NCBI GenBank assembly: GCA_964635325.1
Contig: CAZWOL010000030.1
Coordinates: 1 to 35,766 of the forward strand
Reading direction: 5' to 3'
DNA from: BOG-1112 sp964635325
Lineage (GTDB): Bacteria > Bdellovibrionota_B > Oligoflexia > Oligoflexales > Bog-1112
DNA: 35,766 nt
Below, in pieces: positions 1 to 7,732 of the stretch. The notes beneath the pieces were generated by a model. That model was not told where the DNA came from. It searched no databases and saw only the letters and a program-made list of their open reading frames with translations. The translations under genes were made by a program, and so were the position numbers. The stretch's first letter is position 1. Each line of letters starts with the position of its first letter.

Positions 1-40
1 CCTAGATGCCGTTTTTGGAATCAGGTGGGTCCATACCATT

Positions 41-88
41 ATCCCGAGCGAAACGAAGTGAAGCCGAGGGATCGCCTGCATTGAGCTT
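41..88 (+). repeat. Interspersed hairpin repeat, copy 1
   Basis: Copy of a short repeat with arms ATCCC and GGGAT around a purine-rich core containing GAAGTGAAGCC, followed by the tail CGCCTGCATTGAGCTT. Related copies lie near 9490, 20278 and 26631. This copy shares its CTGCATTGAGCTT tail with the 9490 copy, so those two form one subtype. What lies to its left is outside the window. The rest of 1-196 holds no gene; a GTGCTTC/GAAGCAC inverted repeat (94-100 with 120-126) follows the repeat. Confidence 0.7.
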
Positions 89-156
89 TGTGAGTGCTTC
101 GGAGCTATGCTTCGATATAGAAGCACCTGGCTCAAGCTTTGCTTCTAAGCACCGAT

Positions 157-192
157 AGACCTTCTGGATTACGCAAATCTTGAAGAGGGTCT
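157..192 (+). promoter_or_regulatory. Leader inverted repeat overlapping the ribosome binding site of the first lipoprotein gene
   Basis: AGACC at 157-161 can pair with GGTCT at 188-192, and TTC at 162-164 with GAA at 182-184. The likely Shine-Dalgarno (AAGAGG, about 183-188) of the gene starting at 197 lies in the 3' arm. A similar arrangement precedes the third paralog at 7733. The pairing is visible in the sequence; a regulatory role is inference and the stem is short. Confidence 0.3.
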
Positions 193-196
193 TATC

Positions 197-1668
197 ATGT
201 TTGTCTCATCACGAACTCTTACATATGCACTGCTTTTCTCAACATTCGTTGTGGATGCTTGTGCACCAAAGACAACGAAGAAGCCTTCTCATGCTGCCTC
301 AACTGCATTGACATGTGGTGCAACTGCTACGGCAGCAGATGTTGCAAATCCAGCTCCCACTCAATTGGCGTTAGCGGATCTAACGATTGCAAGTGATGGT
401 ATTGATATCGATGGCACTTCGCTTGGGGCTAACGTTGGCAACACAACGATCAGTGCTGACGATTCTAAGATGGGTCCAACAGCAGATGCGGATATGTCGA
501 ACACTTTCATTATGTGGCGAGCCTGTCCGAGTGACGGATCAACGTGTAGCAGCACTTGGAACAAAGCCTATAGTTCGTATATGCCCAATATCAGCGATAT
601 GTCTACAGGTCTGAACAGTGTCAAAGTCAAAATCTGTGTATCGAGCAAAGACTTTCTCAAAGATGCTGATCGCAACAACGTACAAAATGAGTGCGATGCA
701 TCCGCTCCATGCTATTGCGGAAAAGAAGTTGCAACGCGTTATCTCAATCCCAACAATCCGGCAAGTCTCGATAGCAACTACAAGGATGCAGTCGCATCTC
801 TCGCAGCAGCGCGACAAGAGATGTTGAGCATTGCTCAGGACTATGTGAATCAGGCGACAGAGTATGTAAAAAGTTGTCAGCAAAGTGATGGGACAACACC
901 ACAGTTTGCATATGCAAATAATATCAAAAACTCATCTCCTTCGATTCTTGCGCAATTTTCCGAAGCTTCAGCATCAACTTTATCAACAGCTGCAGAAGCA
1001 TTGCTAAGCTCAAATACAGGCCTATATCTTGCTGATGCAAGCTGTGCAAGTAGTGATGCTACAAGTGCGAGTCCAAGCAATGCCCAGTTGCCAGCGACGA
1101 GTAGTAGTTCGAGAACGCCGAATACTGGAGATTATTCCAGTACAGATACAGGATCTAATACTAATACAAATACGAATTCTTATACAAAAACAACATCCGA
1201 TACAAATACATATGCAAATAATAACCCAACTGGGTTTGCAAGTTCAGGGTCAGGTGGAGATGTCAACAGTCCATCTTGGGGCTTAATCGGTTTGGGACTA
1301 GGCTTGTTTGTGGGTGGTGTGATCTCTATGTCCTANNNNNNNNNNNNNNNNNNNNNNNNNNNNNNNNNNNNNNNNNNNNNNNNNNNNNNNNNNNNNNNNN
1401 NNNNNNNNNNNNNNNNNNNNNNNNNNNNNNNNNNNAAACTTTGCAATCTGAAGGTGGTAGTAAATGGAAGAAGGGTATAGGGGGTGCCCTTGCTGTCGTA
1501 GCAGGGGTTGCTTCAGTTGTTGCGGGATCTTATTTGGTCGACCAAACCTGCGGTCATTTTATGCAAACAGCAAAGACAATGGAATCAAAGTTGCTATCAC
1601 AGCAGCAGGTGATCCAAGATGCGATGGACCATCTTAGTGATGCAGAAGTTTCTGCAGTAACCCAATAA
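197..1668 (+). CDS. Predicted lipoprotein, Cys-rich head plus two membrane helices (paralog A; interrupted by assembly gap)
   Basis: Function not recognised. The start is supported by AAGAGG upstream. A signal peptide ends in a lipobox-like VVDAC (Cys22). A Cys-rich N-terminal domain follows, with PCYCG and a DYVNQA-type helix, then a Ser/Thr/Asn-rich low-complexity linker and a Gly-rich hydrophobic segment running into a 100-N gap. After the gap the frame resumes with a second Gly/Val-rich membrane segment and a tail TCGHFMQTAKTMESKLL ending at 1668. The two halves are in different frames across the placeholder Ns, so the real gap is not 100 bases. Aligned to the paralog at 1684, roughly 130 codons are missing. 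The paralog is 15 nt downstream and probably co-transcribed. Expected topology: lipid-anchored periplasmic head, two helices with an internal loop, and a periplasmic tail. Frameshift or pseudogene status cannot be excluded until the gap is closed. Confidence 0.75.
1140..1225 (+). repeat. Low-complexity AATACA-like repeat encoding a Thr/Asn/Ser linker
   Basis: Imperfect tandem units around AATACA/AATACG encode a run rich in Asn, Thr and Ser between the Cys-rich head and the first membrane segment of paralog A. The other two paralogs have Ser/Thr/Gly-rich linkers at the same place with different sequence, which fits a flexible spacer under weak constraint and possibly changing in length by slippage. 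Confidence 0.6.
1336..1435. other. Assembly gap (100 N)
   Basis: Exactly 100 N, a common placeholder for a gap of unknown size. It falls in paralog A between the first membrane segment and the pre-TM2 region. The flanking reading frames differ, so the true length is not 100. Comparison with paralog B suggests about 0.4 kb of missing sequence encoding the loop between the helices. Confidence 0.95.
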
Positions 1669-1683
1669 GAGACGGAGATGTGC

Positions 1684-3435
1684 ATGAGACCAGGACTTCT
1701 ACATCTTCTTCTCATCGTCATTGCGATAGGCTCATGCTCGCCCAAGACAAAAGACAAGTCTTCCAAAGCCAATGGAGTACATTCTTCGCTGCTCTGCAGT
1801 GCTAATGTCTCTGTCACAGACATTGCTAATCCGGAGCCAACAAAACTGGCTCTTGCAGATCTTACAACAAGTAGCGATGCTTTGGATGTCGATGGGATCT
1901 CGCTGTCAAAAACACTAGGCAATACTAGCATCAGTGCAGATGATAGCAAGCTCGGGCGTACTCCCGATGTCGATCTTTCCAATACCTTTTTCATGTGGCG
2001 AGCATGCCCTTCCGCAGCTACTTCCTGCTCGAGTGCATGGACTAAAGCTTACAGCTCTCTCATGTCGGACCTTACGGATATACCTGTAGGACTCAATTCT
2101 ATTGAATTTAAAATCTGTGTTTCTAGCAAAGACTTTCTTGTCGATGCGGATCACGCTTCTGCACAGAATCAATGCGACAGCAGTGCTCCATGCTACTGTG
2201 GAGCAAGCGTCACAACTCGCTATTTGAATGCTAACGATCCCGCAAATTTGGATGCTCATTACAAAGAGGCTGTACATGCGTTGAATGCTGAAAAACAGAC
2301 GATGTTGAGCATTGCCCAAGATTATGTGAACCAAGCAACAGACTATATCCAAAGTTGTCAGCAAAAGGATGCAAATACACTTCCATTCACATACGCAAAA
2401 AATATCCAAAAGACGGCTCCAGCTGTCATCGCTCAATTTTCTGAAGCCTATGCATCATCTCTTGCGACACTGACGCAGGAACTCAAGTCTTCTTCACAAA
2501 CGGGTCTCTATCTTGCGGATGGATCTTGCTCATCCGCAGTCTCACAAGATGCGAGTACCGGGACTGATGGGTCGACTTTGGGTGCTCAGCTTCCCGATAC
2601 TTCTTATTACACTTCTGATACTGAGCCTCAGACCTTTACCGATACGCATACCAATTCGAGTGTAGCAACAGCAACGCAAGTAGAGATGATCTCAGGATTT
2701 GATGTATCTCCTTCGACTGCAGCTGCGGATAAGCCCAAAAAAATCGCAGAGGGGGTCTTTCTCGCTATTGGTATCGGAGGCATACTTGGTGGGATCGCAT
2801 TGATTGGCAATGGAATCAATAGAAGTACTGCAGGTATTGCTCGCATCTCTGCTTGGAATACTGGGCGGAGCATGACAAGCTCAATGGAAAAATTATGGAG
2901 CCTTGAAAAGAAGGCGCTCACAGCGACACTTAGCGATAAAAGTCCTGACAAATATGTAGAAGCGTATGAAAAAGAAGCTACCAAGATCGGGAAGAAGCTA
3001 AACACTCTTGGAATCAATCCTCTGTCCATCTTAGCTTCCTCCAACGACCGAATGTCAGTTATCAAACTTAGAAAAGGTGCTCTTGATAAGGCTGGATTGG
3101 CTGCTGAAATTGAAGTTTTGGAAGAAAAACGAGCTGCTGATATAAAAGCAAAAAAAGTATCTTTGCAAAATACTATTGATGGTCTTCATTCAGAAGCTCG
3201 GACTAAAGTCAAAGAAGGGAATAAAAAGTCGATCTTAGGTGGGGTAGCTGTCACTGCAGTCAGCGGTTTTTTCTCGTTTATGGCAGGCAATGCGCTTGCG
3301 TTATCAAATGATACATGCGGGCACTTTATGCAGACCGCTCAAACGATGGAGGCCAAACTCCTCTCCCAACAAAAAGCTATCCAAGCTGCTATGCAGCAGG
3401 TCACAGATGCTCAGCTTTCAAGTCTCCAACATTGA
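1684..3435 (+). CDS. Predicted lipoprotein, Cys-rich head plus two membrane helices (paralog B)
   Basis: Not a family I recognise, but clearly a paralog of the upstream gene and of the gene at 7733. An ATG at 1678 abuts GGAG (1674-1677) with no spacing, while the ATG at 1684 has 6 nt, so 1684 is preferred (583 aa). The signal peptide ends at a lipobox IGSC (Cys18). The Cys-rich domain (to about residue 220) keeps FMWRACPS, KICVSSKDF, PCYCG and a DYVNQA helix. A Ser/Thr linker follows, then TM1 (about 358-377, GGILGG), a charged, probably helical loop of some 135 residues, TM2 (about 516-540) and the tail DTCGHFMQTAQTMEAKLLSQ. The conserved Cys in the tail could pair with a head Cys if both are periplasmic. 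It follows paralog A by 15 nt. The conserved ends and variable middle suggest an envelope scaffold or sensor role, but function is unknown. Confidence 0.85.
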   Translation: MRPGLLHLLLIVIAIGSCSPKTKDKSSKANGVHSSLLCSANVSVTDIANPEPTKLALADLTTSSDALDVDGISLSKTLGNTSISADDSKLGRTPDVDLSNTFFMWRACPSAATSCSSAWTKAYSSLMSDLTDIPVGLNSIEFKICVSSKDFLVDADHASAQNQCDSSAPCYCGASVTTRYLNANDPANLDAHYKEAVHALNAEKQTMLSIAQDYVNQATDYIQSCQQKDANTLPFTYAKNIQKTAPAVIAQFSEAYASSLATLTQELKSSSQTGLYLADGSCSSAVSQDASTGTDGSTLGAQLPDTSYYTSDTEPQTFTDTHTNSSVATATQVEMISGFDVSPSTAAADKPKKIAEGVFLAIGIGGILGGIALIGNGINRSTAGIARISAWNTGRSMTSSMEKLWSLEKKALTATLSDKSPDKYVEAYEKEATKIGKKLNTLGINPLSILASSNDRMSVIKLRKGALDKAGLAAEIEVLEEKRAADIKAKKVSLQNTIDGLHSEARTKVKEGNKKSILGGVAVTAVSGFFSFMAGNALALSNDTCGHFMQTAQTMEAKLLSQQKAIQAAMQQVTDAQLSSLQH

Positions 3436-3503
3436 TTGTGTCGCCACCTTCCCCACCGACAAAGACCAGCCATCTTTAGCCGTTTATGGCGCCTCTAGAT
3501 TTT

Positions 3504-3541
3504 ACTCAGTGCATTGAGTAAAATCACTCAGTGCACTGAGT
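3504..3541. promoter_or_regulatory. Tandem palindromic operators upstream of the AAA/DUF4143 gene
   Basis: A perfect 16-bp palindrome ACTCAGTGCACTGAGT lies at 3526-3541, and a one-base variant ACTCAGTGCATTGAGT at 3504-3519. Their centres are 22 bp apart, about two helical turns. Both are followed by AAA or AAAATC, giving a repeated unit with A/T flanks. They end 24 nt before the TTG start of the ATPase gene. Spacing and symmetry suggest dimeric binding sites, possibly for autoregulation; that function is inferred. Confidence 0.65.
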
Positions 3542-3565
3542 AAAATCTTATAATGAGAATAACAT

Positions 3566-4762
3566 TTGGAAAATAAAGAATTTTTTAGGGATATCTTCCA
3601 ATCTCTAAGACAGCGCTTAGAGCAAGATAGGAAGTTTTTGCAGGTGCTAGTAGGTGCTCGGCAGGTTGGAAAGACGACGATGGCCCTGCAAGTCGCCGAA
3701 AAATTAGGCATACCTCACAGCTACGCTTCGGCAGATGAGCCAGGTTTACAGTCACTGTCTTGGATTAGTCAGCAGTGGGAGAATGCAAGGCTTCTTGCGC
3801 AGAATGGTAGCAAAGCTCTTTTGATTTTGGATGAAGTGCAAAAGCTTCCGGAGTGGTCATCGGTAGTCAAGAAACTGTGGGATGAAGATACACGCAACAA
3901 GGTGCAATTGGTTGTCTTGCTCCTAGGTTCCTCGCGTCTTTTATTGACAGGAGGTCTTTCCGAAAGTCTTGCTGGACGTTTTGAGCTCATTCATGTTCCT
4001 CATTGGTCCTATTCCGAAATGAAAGAAGCTTTTGCTTTCTCTCTGGAACAGTTCATTTATTTTGGAGGGTATCCGGGCGCTGCAGCAATGATTAGAGATG
4101 AAGAACGATGGATGCGTTATGTTCGAGATTCTTTGGTCGAAACCACTATTGCGCGTGATGTTTTGCTGATGAGCCGAGTTGCTAAACCAGCTCTTTTGCG
4201 TCGTCTATTCGAACTTGGTTGTCACTACTCCGGACAAATACTCTCCTATCAAAAAATGGCAGGTCAATTGCAGGATGCTGGAAACACAACGACACTTGCA
4301 CACTACTTAGAGTTATTGGATGGGGCAGGTTTAGTAGCTGGAATCGAAAAATATTCGGAGCAAGCTGTACGTGTGCGTGCTTCTAGTCCTAAGTGGCAGG
4401 TGCTTGATACGGCTTTGCTGTCAACGCAGATGCAAGAGGCTTTTGTAGTAGCACAAAAGGAACGTGAGGTTTGGGGGCGATTGGTCGAGTCCAGTGTAGG
4501 AGCACATTTGCTGAATCAAACTCGTGGCACTGGCATAAAAGTTTACTATTGGCGTGAAGCAAACTGCGAAGTTGATTTTGTGCTTGAGTATCGTGGTTCG
4601 TTGCTATGTATCGAGGTAAAGAGTGGTGCAAAAAAAGTAGCTCTTCCAGGTGTTGAAAGGTTTCTGCGACAATATCCTCATGCCAAAGCTCTTCTTGTAG
4701 GAGCTCAAGGTATGACTGTCGAGAGCTTTCTTTCCACACCTGTTGCTCAGTTTTTTACGTAG
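3566..4762 (+). CDS. AAA-type ATPase with C-terminal DUF4143 domain
   Basis: Family of P-loop ATPases (AAA_14) fused to DUF4143; cellular role unsettled, often horizontally exchanged. Walker A is GARQVGKT (residues 30-37) and Walker B is LLILDEVQ (Asp89-Glu90). The C-terminal part has EVDFVLEY followed by LLCIEVKSG, the E/D...ExK pattern of PD-(D/E)XK nuclease folds that DUF4143 resembles. At 398 aa it is full length for the family. The start is TTG at 3566; no in-frame ATG is nearby. It stands alone on its strand with two palindromes immediately upstream and ends 14 nt from the convergent dihydrouridine synthase gene. Whether it acts in defence, as a toxin-like module or otherwise cannot be told from sequence. 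Confidence 0.88.
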   Translation: MENKEFFRDIFQSLRQRLEQDRKFLQVLVGARQVGKTTMALQVAEKLGIPHSYASADEPGLQSLSWISQQWENARLLAQNGSKALLILDEVQKLPEWSSVVKKLWDEDTRNKVQLVVLLLGSSRLLLTGGLSESLAGRFELIHVPHWSYSEMKEAFAFSLEQFIYFGGYPGAAAMIRDEERWMRYVRDSLVETTIARDVLLMSRVAKPALLRRLFELGCHYSGQILSYQKMAGQLQDAGNTTTLAHYLELLDGAGLVAGIEKYSEQAVRVRASSPKWQVLDTALLSTQMQEAFVVAQKEREVWGRLVESSVGAHLLNQTRGTGIKVYYWREANCEVDFVLEYRGSLLCIEVKSGAKKVALPGVERFLRQYPHAKALLVGAQGMTVESFLSTPVAQFFT

Positions 4763-4776
4763 CTGTATTTGATTTG

Positions 4777-5775
4777 CTACTTTAGCACATGACATACTTC
4801 GATAAGAGATAGCACATGCTCCAAAAATTCCATCGCATCCGATGGATTTGTTGTAAGTACAGTTGAGCGTAGTGCGTTGAGATTTTCTGTGCCTTTGAAG
4901 AAGTAGGACAGGATTTGCTTGAGCTTGTTGATCTGTGTTCGAGGTGTCATCTTGGGGTCGAGATGTTTTACAAAGTTGCGAAAGTAGCTCTGCACATGCT
5001 CCCAATTGCGTTCAAAGTGTGTGCCTGCATAGTGAGCTTTGATTTCGTGAAATAACCACGGATTGACGAGTGCTCCTCGACCTATCATGAGCGCATCACA
5101 TTGTGTTTGTTCTTGTATACGTAATGCGTGTTCGACTGTCTGTATGTCTCCGTTGCCAACAACGGGAATACTCAAGAGCTGTTTGGCTTCGGCTATCAGG
5201 TCCCAACGTGCAGGGGGACCATAACCATCCTCTTTGGTGCGTGGATGTAAAGTCAGAAACGCAATCCCACTCTCCTGAGCAGCGAGTAGGTTTTCTTTAA
5301 ATAACGATGTGTCTGAAAATCCTGAACGCAGTTTGACGGTGACCGGAACATCGACGGCATCCACCATTGCTTTGGCAATCTCATGCAACAGCTCAGGTGT
5401 CTTGAGCAAGCTCGAACCAGCTCCTCGTCCCGTTACGGTATTGGATGGGCATCCGCAGTTCAATTCAATGCGAGGTGCTCCCTTAGCCTCTAAAGCCTTT
5501 GCCATAGCAGCCATCAACTCGGGTTCGGATCCCATGATCTGTGCCGCTTGTGGAATGGGTGCGGTTTCATCGACAAAGTAATGTGCGCTCAGACCTGGGA
5601 TATGGGCATTTTTGGGAACACGGATGAACTCGGTACATGCCTGGTCAAAGCCTCCGACAGAGGCCATAGCCCTGCGAAAGGTTCGGTCCCCCACACCCTC
5701 CATTGGGGCTAAGATAAGGAATGGACAGTTGAATTCGTTACGTGGCAGAAGATTTGAGGAACTGGACATATACAT
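4777..5775 (-). CDS. dusC: tRNA-dihydrouridine synthase (DusC-like)
   Basis: Flavoenzyme reducing specific uridines in tRNA to dihydrouridine. Near the N-terminus LAPMEGVGDRTFR is the FMN-binding start of the TIM barrel. NCGCPSNTVTGRGAG carries the catalytic Cys, with the NCGCPS form typical of the DusC branch. VKLRSGF, LHPRTKEDGY and VVGNGDI provide FMN/tRNA contacts, and MIGRGALVNPWLFHEI marks the end of the barrel before a helical C-terminal domain. At 332 aa it is slightly longer than E. coli DusC. It is convergent with the AAA/DUF4143 gene, and a toxin-antitoxin pair lies upstream on the same strand. Assignment to the Dus family is secure; the exact uridine modified and the C subtype are less so. 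Confidence 0.9.
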   Translation of the reverse strand: MYMSSSSNLLPRNEFNCPFLILAPMEGVGDRTFRRAMASVGGFDQACTEFIRVPKNAHIPGLSAHYFVDETAPIPQAAQIMGSEPELMAAMAKALEAKGAPRIELNCGCPSNTVTGRGAGSSLLKTPELLHEIAKAMVDAVDVPVTVKLRSGFSDTSLFKENLLAAQESGIAFLTLHPRTKEDGYGPPARWDLIAEAKQLLSIPVVGNGDIQTVEHALRIQEQTQCDALMIGRGALVNPWLFHEIKAHYAGTHFERNWEHVQSYFRNFVKHLDPKMTPRTQINKLKQILSYFFKGTENLNALRSTVLTTNPSDAMEFLEHVLSLIEVCHVLK

Positions 5776-5798
5776 ATTGATTTCAATAGATGCGAAAG

Positions 5799-6113
5799 CT
5801 AAGCGCTGGGCATTGCAATGGCGAGTGATTTTATACGTATACCGCTTCTTTTGAGCTGGTCACTGACTGCAAGTTCAAGGAAGTAGTTTTGGCTCATTCC
5901 AAGTTTTTTCGCAAAGGAAATCGCTTTAACAGGGCTCACTCCCCGTCTTTCATTCTCAATATCGCTAAGGTTATGTCTTGAGATTCCAAGTACTTTTGCA
6001 AGTTCAGCTTGGGACCAGTGCTCCGATTCTCTGATTGCAACAAGGATATTTGCAATATTGTTTGGGCCACCAGCTAGTTTTTCTAAAAACTTGAGAGTTT
6101 CTTTAGTAGTCAT
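5799..6113 (-). CDS. XRE-family antitoxin, HigA-like
   Basis: A 104-aa protein with a Cro/C1-type helix-turn-helix: SQAELAKVLGISRHNLSDIE around residues 33-52, then AISFAKKLGMS. Its start overlaps the end of the toxin gene by 11 nt (6103-6113), so the two are translationally coupled. In toxin-first pairs of this type the antitoxin both neutralises the RelE-fold toxin and represses the operon through its helix-turn-helix. The C-terminal extension (DQLKRSGIRIKSL) may contact the toxin. It lies between two tRNA-modification genes. Pair assignment rests on gene order and domain types. Confidence 0.82.
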   Translation of the reverse strand: MTTKETLKFLEKLAGGPNNIANILVAIRESEHWSQAELAKVLGISRHNLSDIENERRGVSPVKAISFAKKLGMSQNYFLELAVSDQLKRSGIRIKSLAIAMPSA

Positions 6114-6381
6114 GCTTATTTACCTCTTGTATGATCGCAACGGTTATTTCGTTGCCTTCTAACGTGTAAATTGCTCGGTAGCTGCGAGAAAGTCTTATTG
6201 ATCTTTGTCCAGATCGTTTTCCTGCCAGAGCTTCATCATGATAGCCTTTTAGTTTTCGAACGTTTTCAAGGCCATCGTGCTTTACGGATTCAATCCATAC
6301 AATTAAGCGTCGTACTATATTCGATGGGATTTTTGCCAAGTCTTTCTTAGCATTTTTGGATAAAGCAACTTCATAAATCAC
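6103..6381 (-). CDS. RelE/ParE-superfamily toxin (HigB/RelE-like mRNA interferase)
   Basis: A 92-aa protein with the RelE fold signature: YEVALSKNAKKDLAKIP at the start, VRKLKGYHDEALAGKRSGQ..IRLSRSYRAIY in the core, and the ending VAIIQEVNKHDY characteristic of ribosome-dependent RelE-type toxins. The start is GTG at 6381 with GAGG 6 nt upstream. It is first in the operon, followed by the XRE antitoxin with an 11-nt overlap, as in HigBA systems. A good TTGACA...TAAAGT promoter lies upstream on the same strand. Basic and aromatic residues expected for RNA cleavage are present, so it looks intact. Confidence 0.85.
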   Translation of the reverse strand: MIYEVALSKNAKKDLAKIPSNIVRRLIVWIESVKHDGLENVRKLKGYHDEALAGKRSGQRSIRLSRSYRAIYTLEGNEITVAIIQEVNKHDY

Positions 6382-6420
6382 AGCAACCTCATCTGTACTC
6401 TTCGGCTGGGTACATTGAGG

Positions 6421-6448
6421 ACTTTAGCATCATGAAAAACCGTGTCAA
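6421..6448 (-). promoter_or_regulatory. Sigma-70-like promoter of the toxin-antitoxin operon
   Basis: On the minus strand, TTGACA (6448-6443) and TAAAGT (6426-6421) are separated by 16 nt, leaving about 35 nt to the toxin GTG at 6381. The -35 is perfect and the -10 matches four of six. No obvious operator palindrome accompanies it. Confidence 0.45.
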
Positions 6449-6561
6449 CCAGAATGCTTGAAACGAAAAAGTAGGGAAATACCAAGTAGTTCTTGACTCA
6501 AAGGCTGCAAGATGCAACACATTTGGCGGAGACTCTCTCAAATACTTAAGGATCATCGAAG

Positions 6562-7632
6562 ATGACTATGCCTACAGAATCAAAGCCCCTTGTTGCCGTC
6601 GCTATGTCCGGAGGTGTAGACTCCTCTGTTGCTGCTCTTCTGCTTAAGCAGCAAGCCTATCGAGTCATCGGCATCTTCATGCGCAATTGGGACGAACCCA
6701 ACTCCGAGTTGTGCACAGCAGCTCAGGACTACGACGATGTTGCGAGTACCTGCGCAAAGCTTGATATTCCTTATTCGACATTTCATTTTGCGGAAGAGTA
6801 CCGCAAGCAAGTCTTCGATCGCTTTGTTGAAGAATACAAACGTGGACTTACACCCAATCCCGATATTCTTTGCAATCGCGAAATTAAATTTAAAATATTT
6901 TATGACAAAGCTCTATCACTCGGAGCAGACTACATAGCAACCGGACACTACTGTCAGGTCAAAGATGGCAAGCTCTTCAAAGGTGCGGATGCTGGCAAAG
7001 ATCAGTCGTACTTCCTCTATGCTATCGATGGGCGCACACTCCCTCGCGTTCTTTTTCCTGTTGGGCATCTGGTGAAAAACGAAGTTCGTGCACTTGCGCG
7101 TGAACATGGACTTCCTACTCACGGCAAAAAAGATAGCACCGGTATTTGTTTTGTCGGTGAACGTAAGTTTCCTGAATTTTTAAGTCAGTACGTAAAACCA
7201 AAGGCAGGTGAGCTGCGTACTGATGATGAGCAGGTGGTCGGTACACATCAGGGGGTTGCGTTTTATACGCTTGGGCAACGTAAGCACCTAGGTCTCGGTG
7301 GTCCCGGTAGTCCTTGGTATGTAATCCGCAAAGATATTGAACGCAATATAGTCTATGTTGCTCGTGAGCATGATCATCCAGATTTACTCAAAGGCGAATT
7401 GATAGCGGACGAAGAAACTTGGATCGCAGGTACAGCCCCCCAGCTGCCTCTGCGTTGTCTTGCAAAAGTACGTTACCGACAAGAGGACCAAGCCTGTGTG
7501 GTCTCTCGTTTGGAAGACGGACGACTTCATGTGTGCTTTGAACGTCCGCAACGTGCTATAGCTCCTGCACAATCCGTCGTTTTTTATACAGAATCCGCAG
7601 AGTGCCTCGGTGGTGCTGTGGTTTGCGTGTAG
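6562..7632 (+). CDS. mnmA: tRNA-specific 2-thiouridylase MnmA
   Basis: Transfers sulfur to U34 of Lys, Glu and Gln tRNAs. The PP-loop SGGVDSS is at residues 16-22. The two catalytic cysteines are Cys104 in NPDILCNREIKF and Cys196 in STGICFVGER. PVGHLVKNEVRALA and FYTLGQRKHLGLGG follow in the central domain, and the beta-barrel C-terminal domain is complete. At 356 aa it matches the family. AAGGA precedes the ATG with suitable spacing. It is divergent from the toxin-antitoxin operon. Function is secure. Confidence 0.97.
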   Translation: MTMPTESKPLVAVAMSGGVDSSVAALLLKQQAYRVIGIFMRNWDEPNSELCTAAQDYDDVASTCAKLDIPYSTFHFAEEYRKQVFDRFVEEYKRGLTPNPDILCNREIKFKIFYDKALSLGADYIATGHYCQVKDGKLFKGADAGKDQSYFLYAIDGRTLPRVLFPVGHLVKNEVRALAREHGLPTHGKKDSTGICFVGERKFPEFLSQYVKPKAGELRTDDEQVVGTHQGVAFYTLGQRKHLGLGGPGSPWYVIRKDIERNIVYVAREHDHPDLLKGELIADEETWIAGTAPQLPLRCLAKVRYRQEDQACVVSRLEDGRLHVCFERPQRAIAPAQSVVFYTESAECLGGAVVCV

Positions 7633-7685
7633 GCATCCATCTCCCCCCCCCCATTTTCCAATTCAAGCTTCTGATTTCTTAGCCG

Positions 7686-7726
7686 ATACCTAGAGACGTC
7701 AACATAGCGTCTCAGACGAAAGGTAT
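7686..7726 (+). promoter_or_regulatory. Leader hairpin that includes the Shine-Dalgarno of the third lipoprotein paralog
   Basis: ATACCT (7686-7691) pairs with AGGTAT (7721-7726), and inside it GAGACG (7693-7698) pairs with CGTCTC (7708-7713), giving a two-part stem. The AAAGG Shine-Dalgarno before the ATG at 7733 overlaps the outer 3' arm, so the folded leader would hide the ribosome binding site. A thermometer or other translational control is possible but unproven. Confidence 0.45.
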
Positions 7727-7732
7727 TGTTTT

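Noticed and set aside
3436..3503. Possible terminator after the second lipoprotein gene
   Set aside because: No stable stem followed by a T-run was found.
7645..7655. C-homopolymer after mnmA as a phase-variable tract
   Set aside because: It lies after the stop codon and far from the next start, so slippage would not switch a gene on or off.
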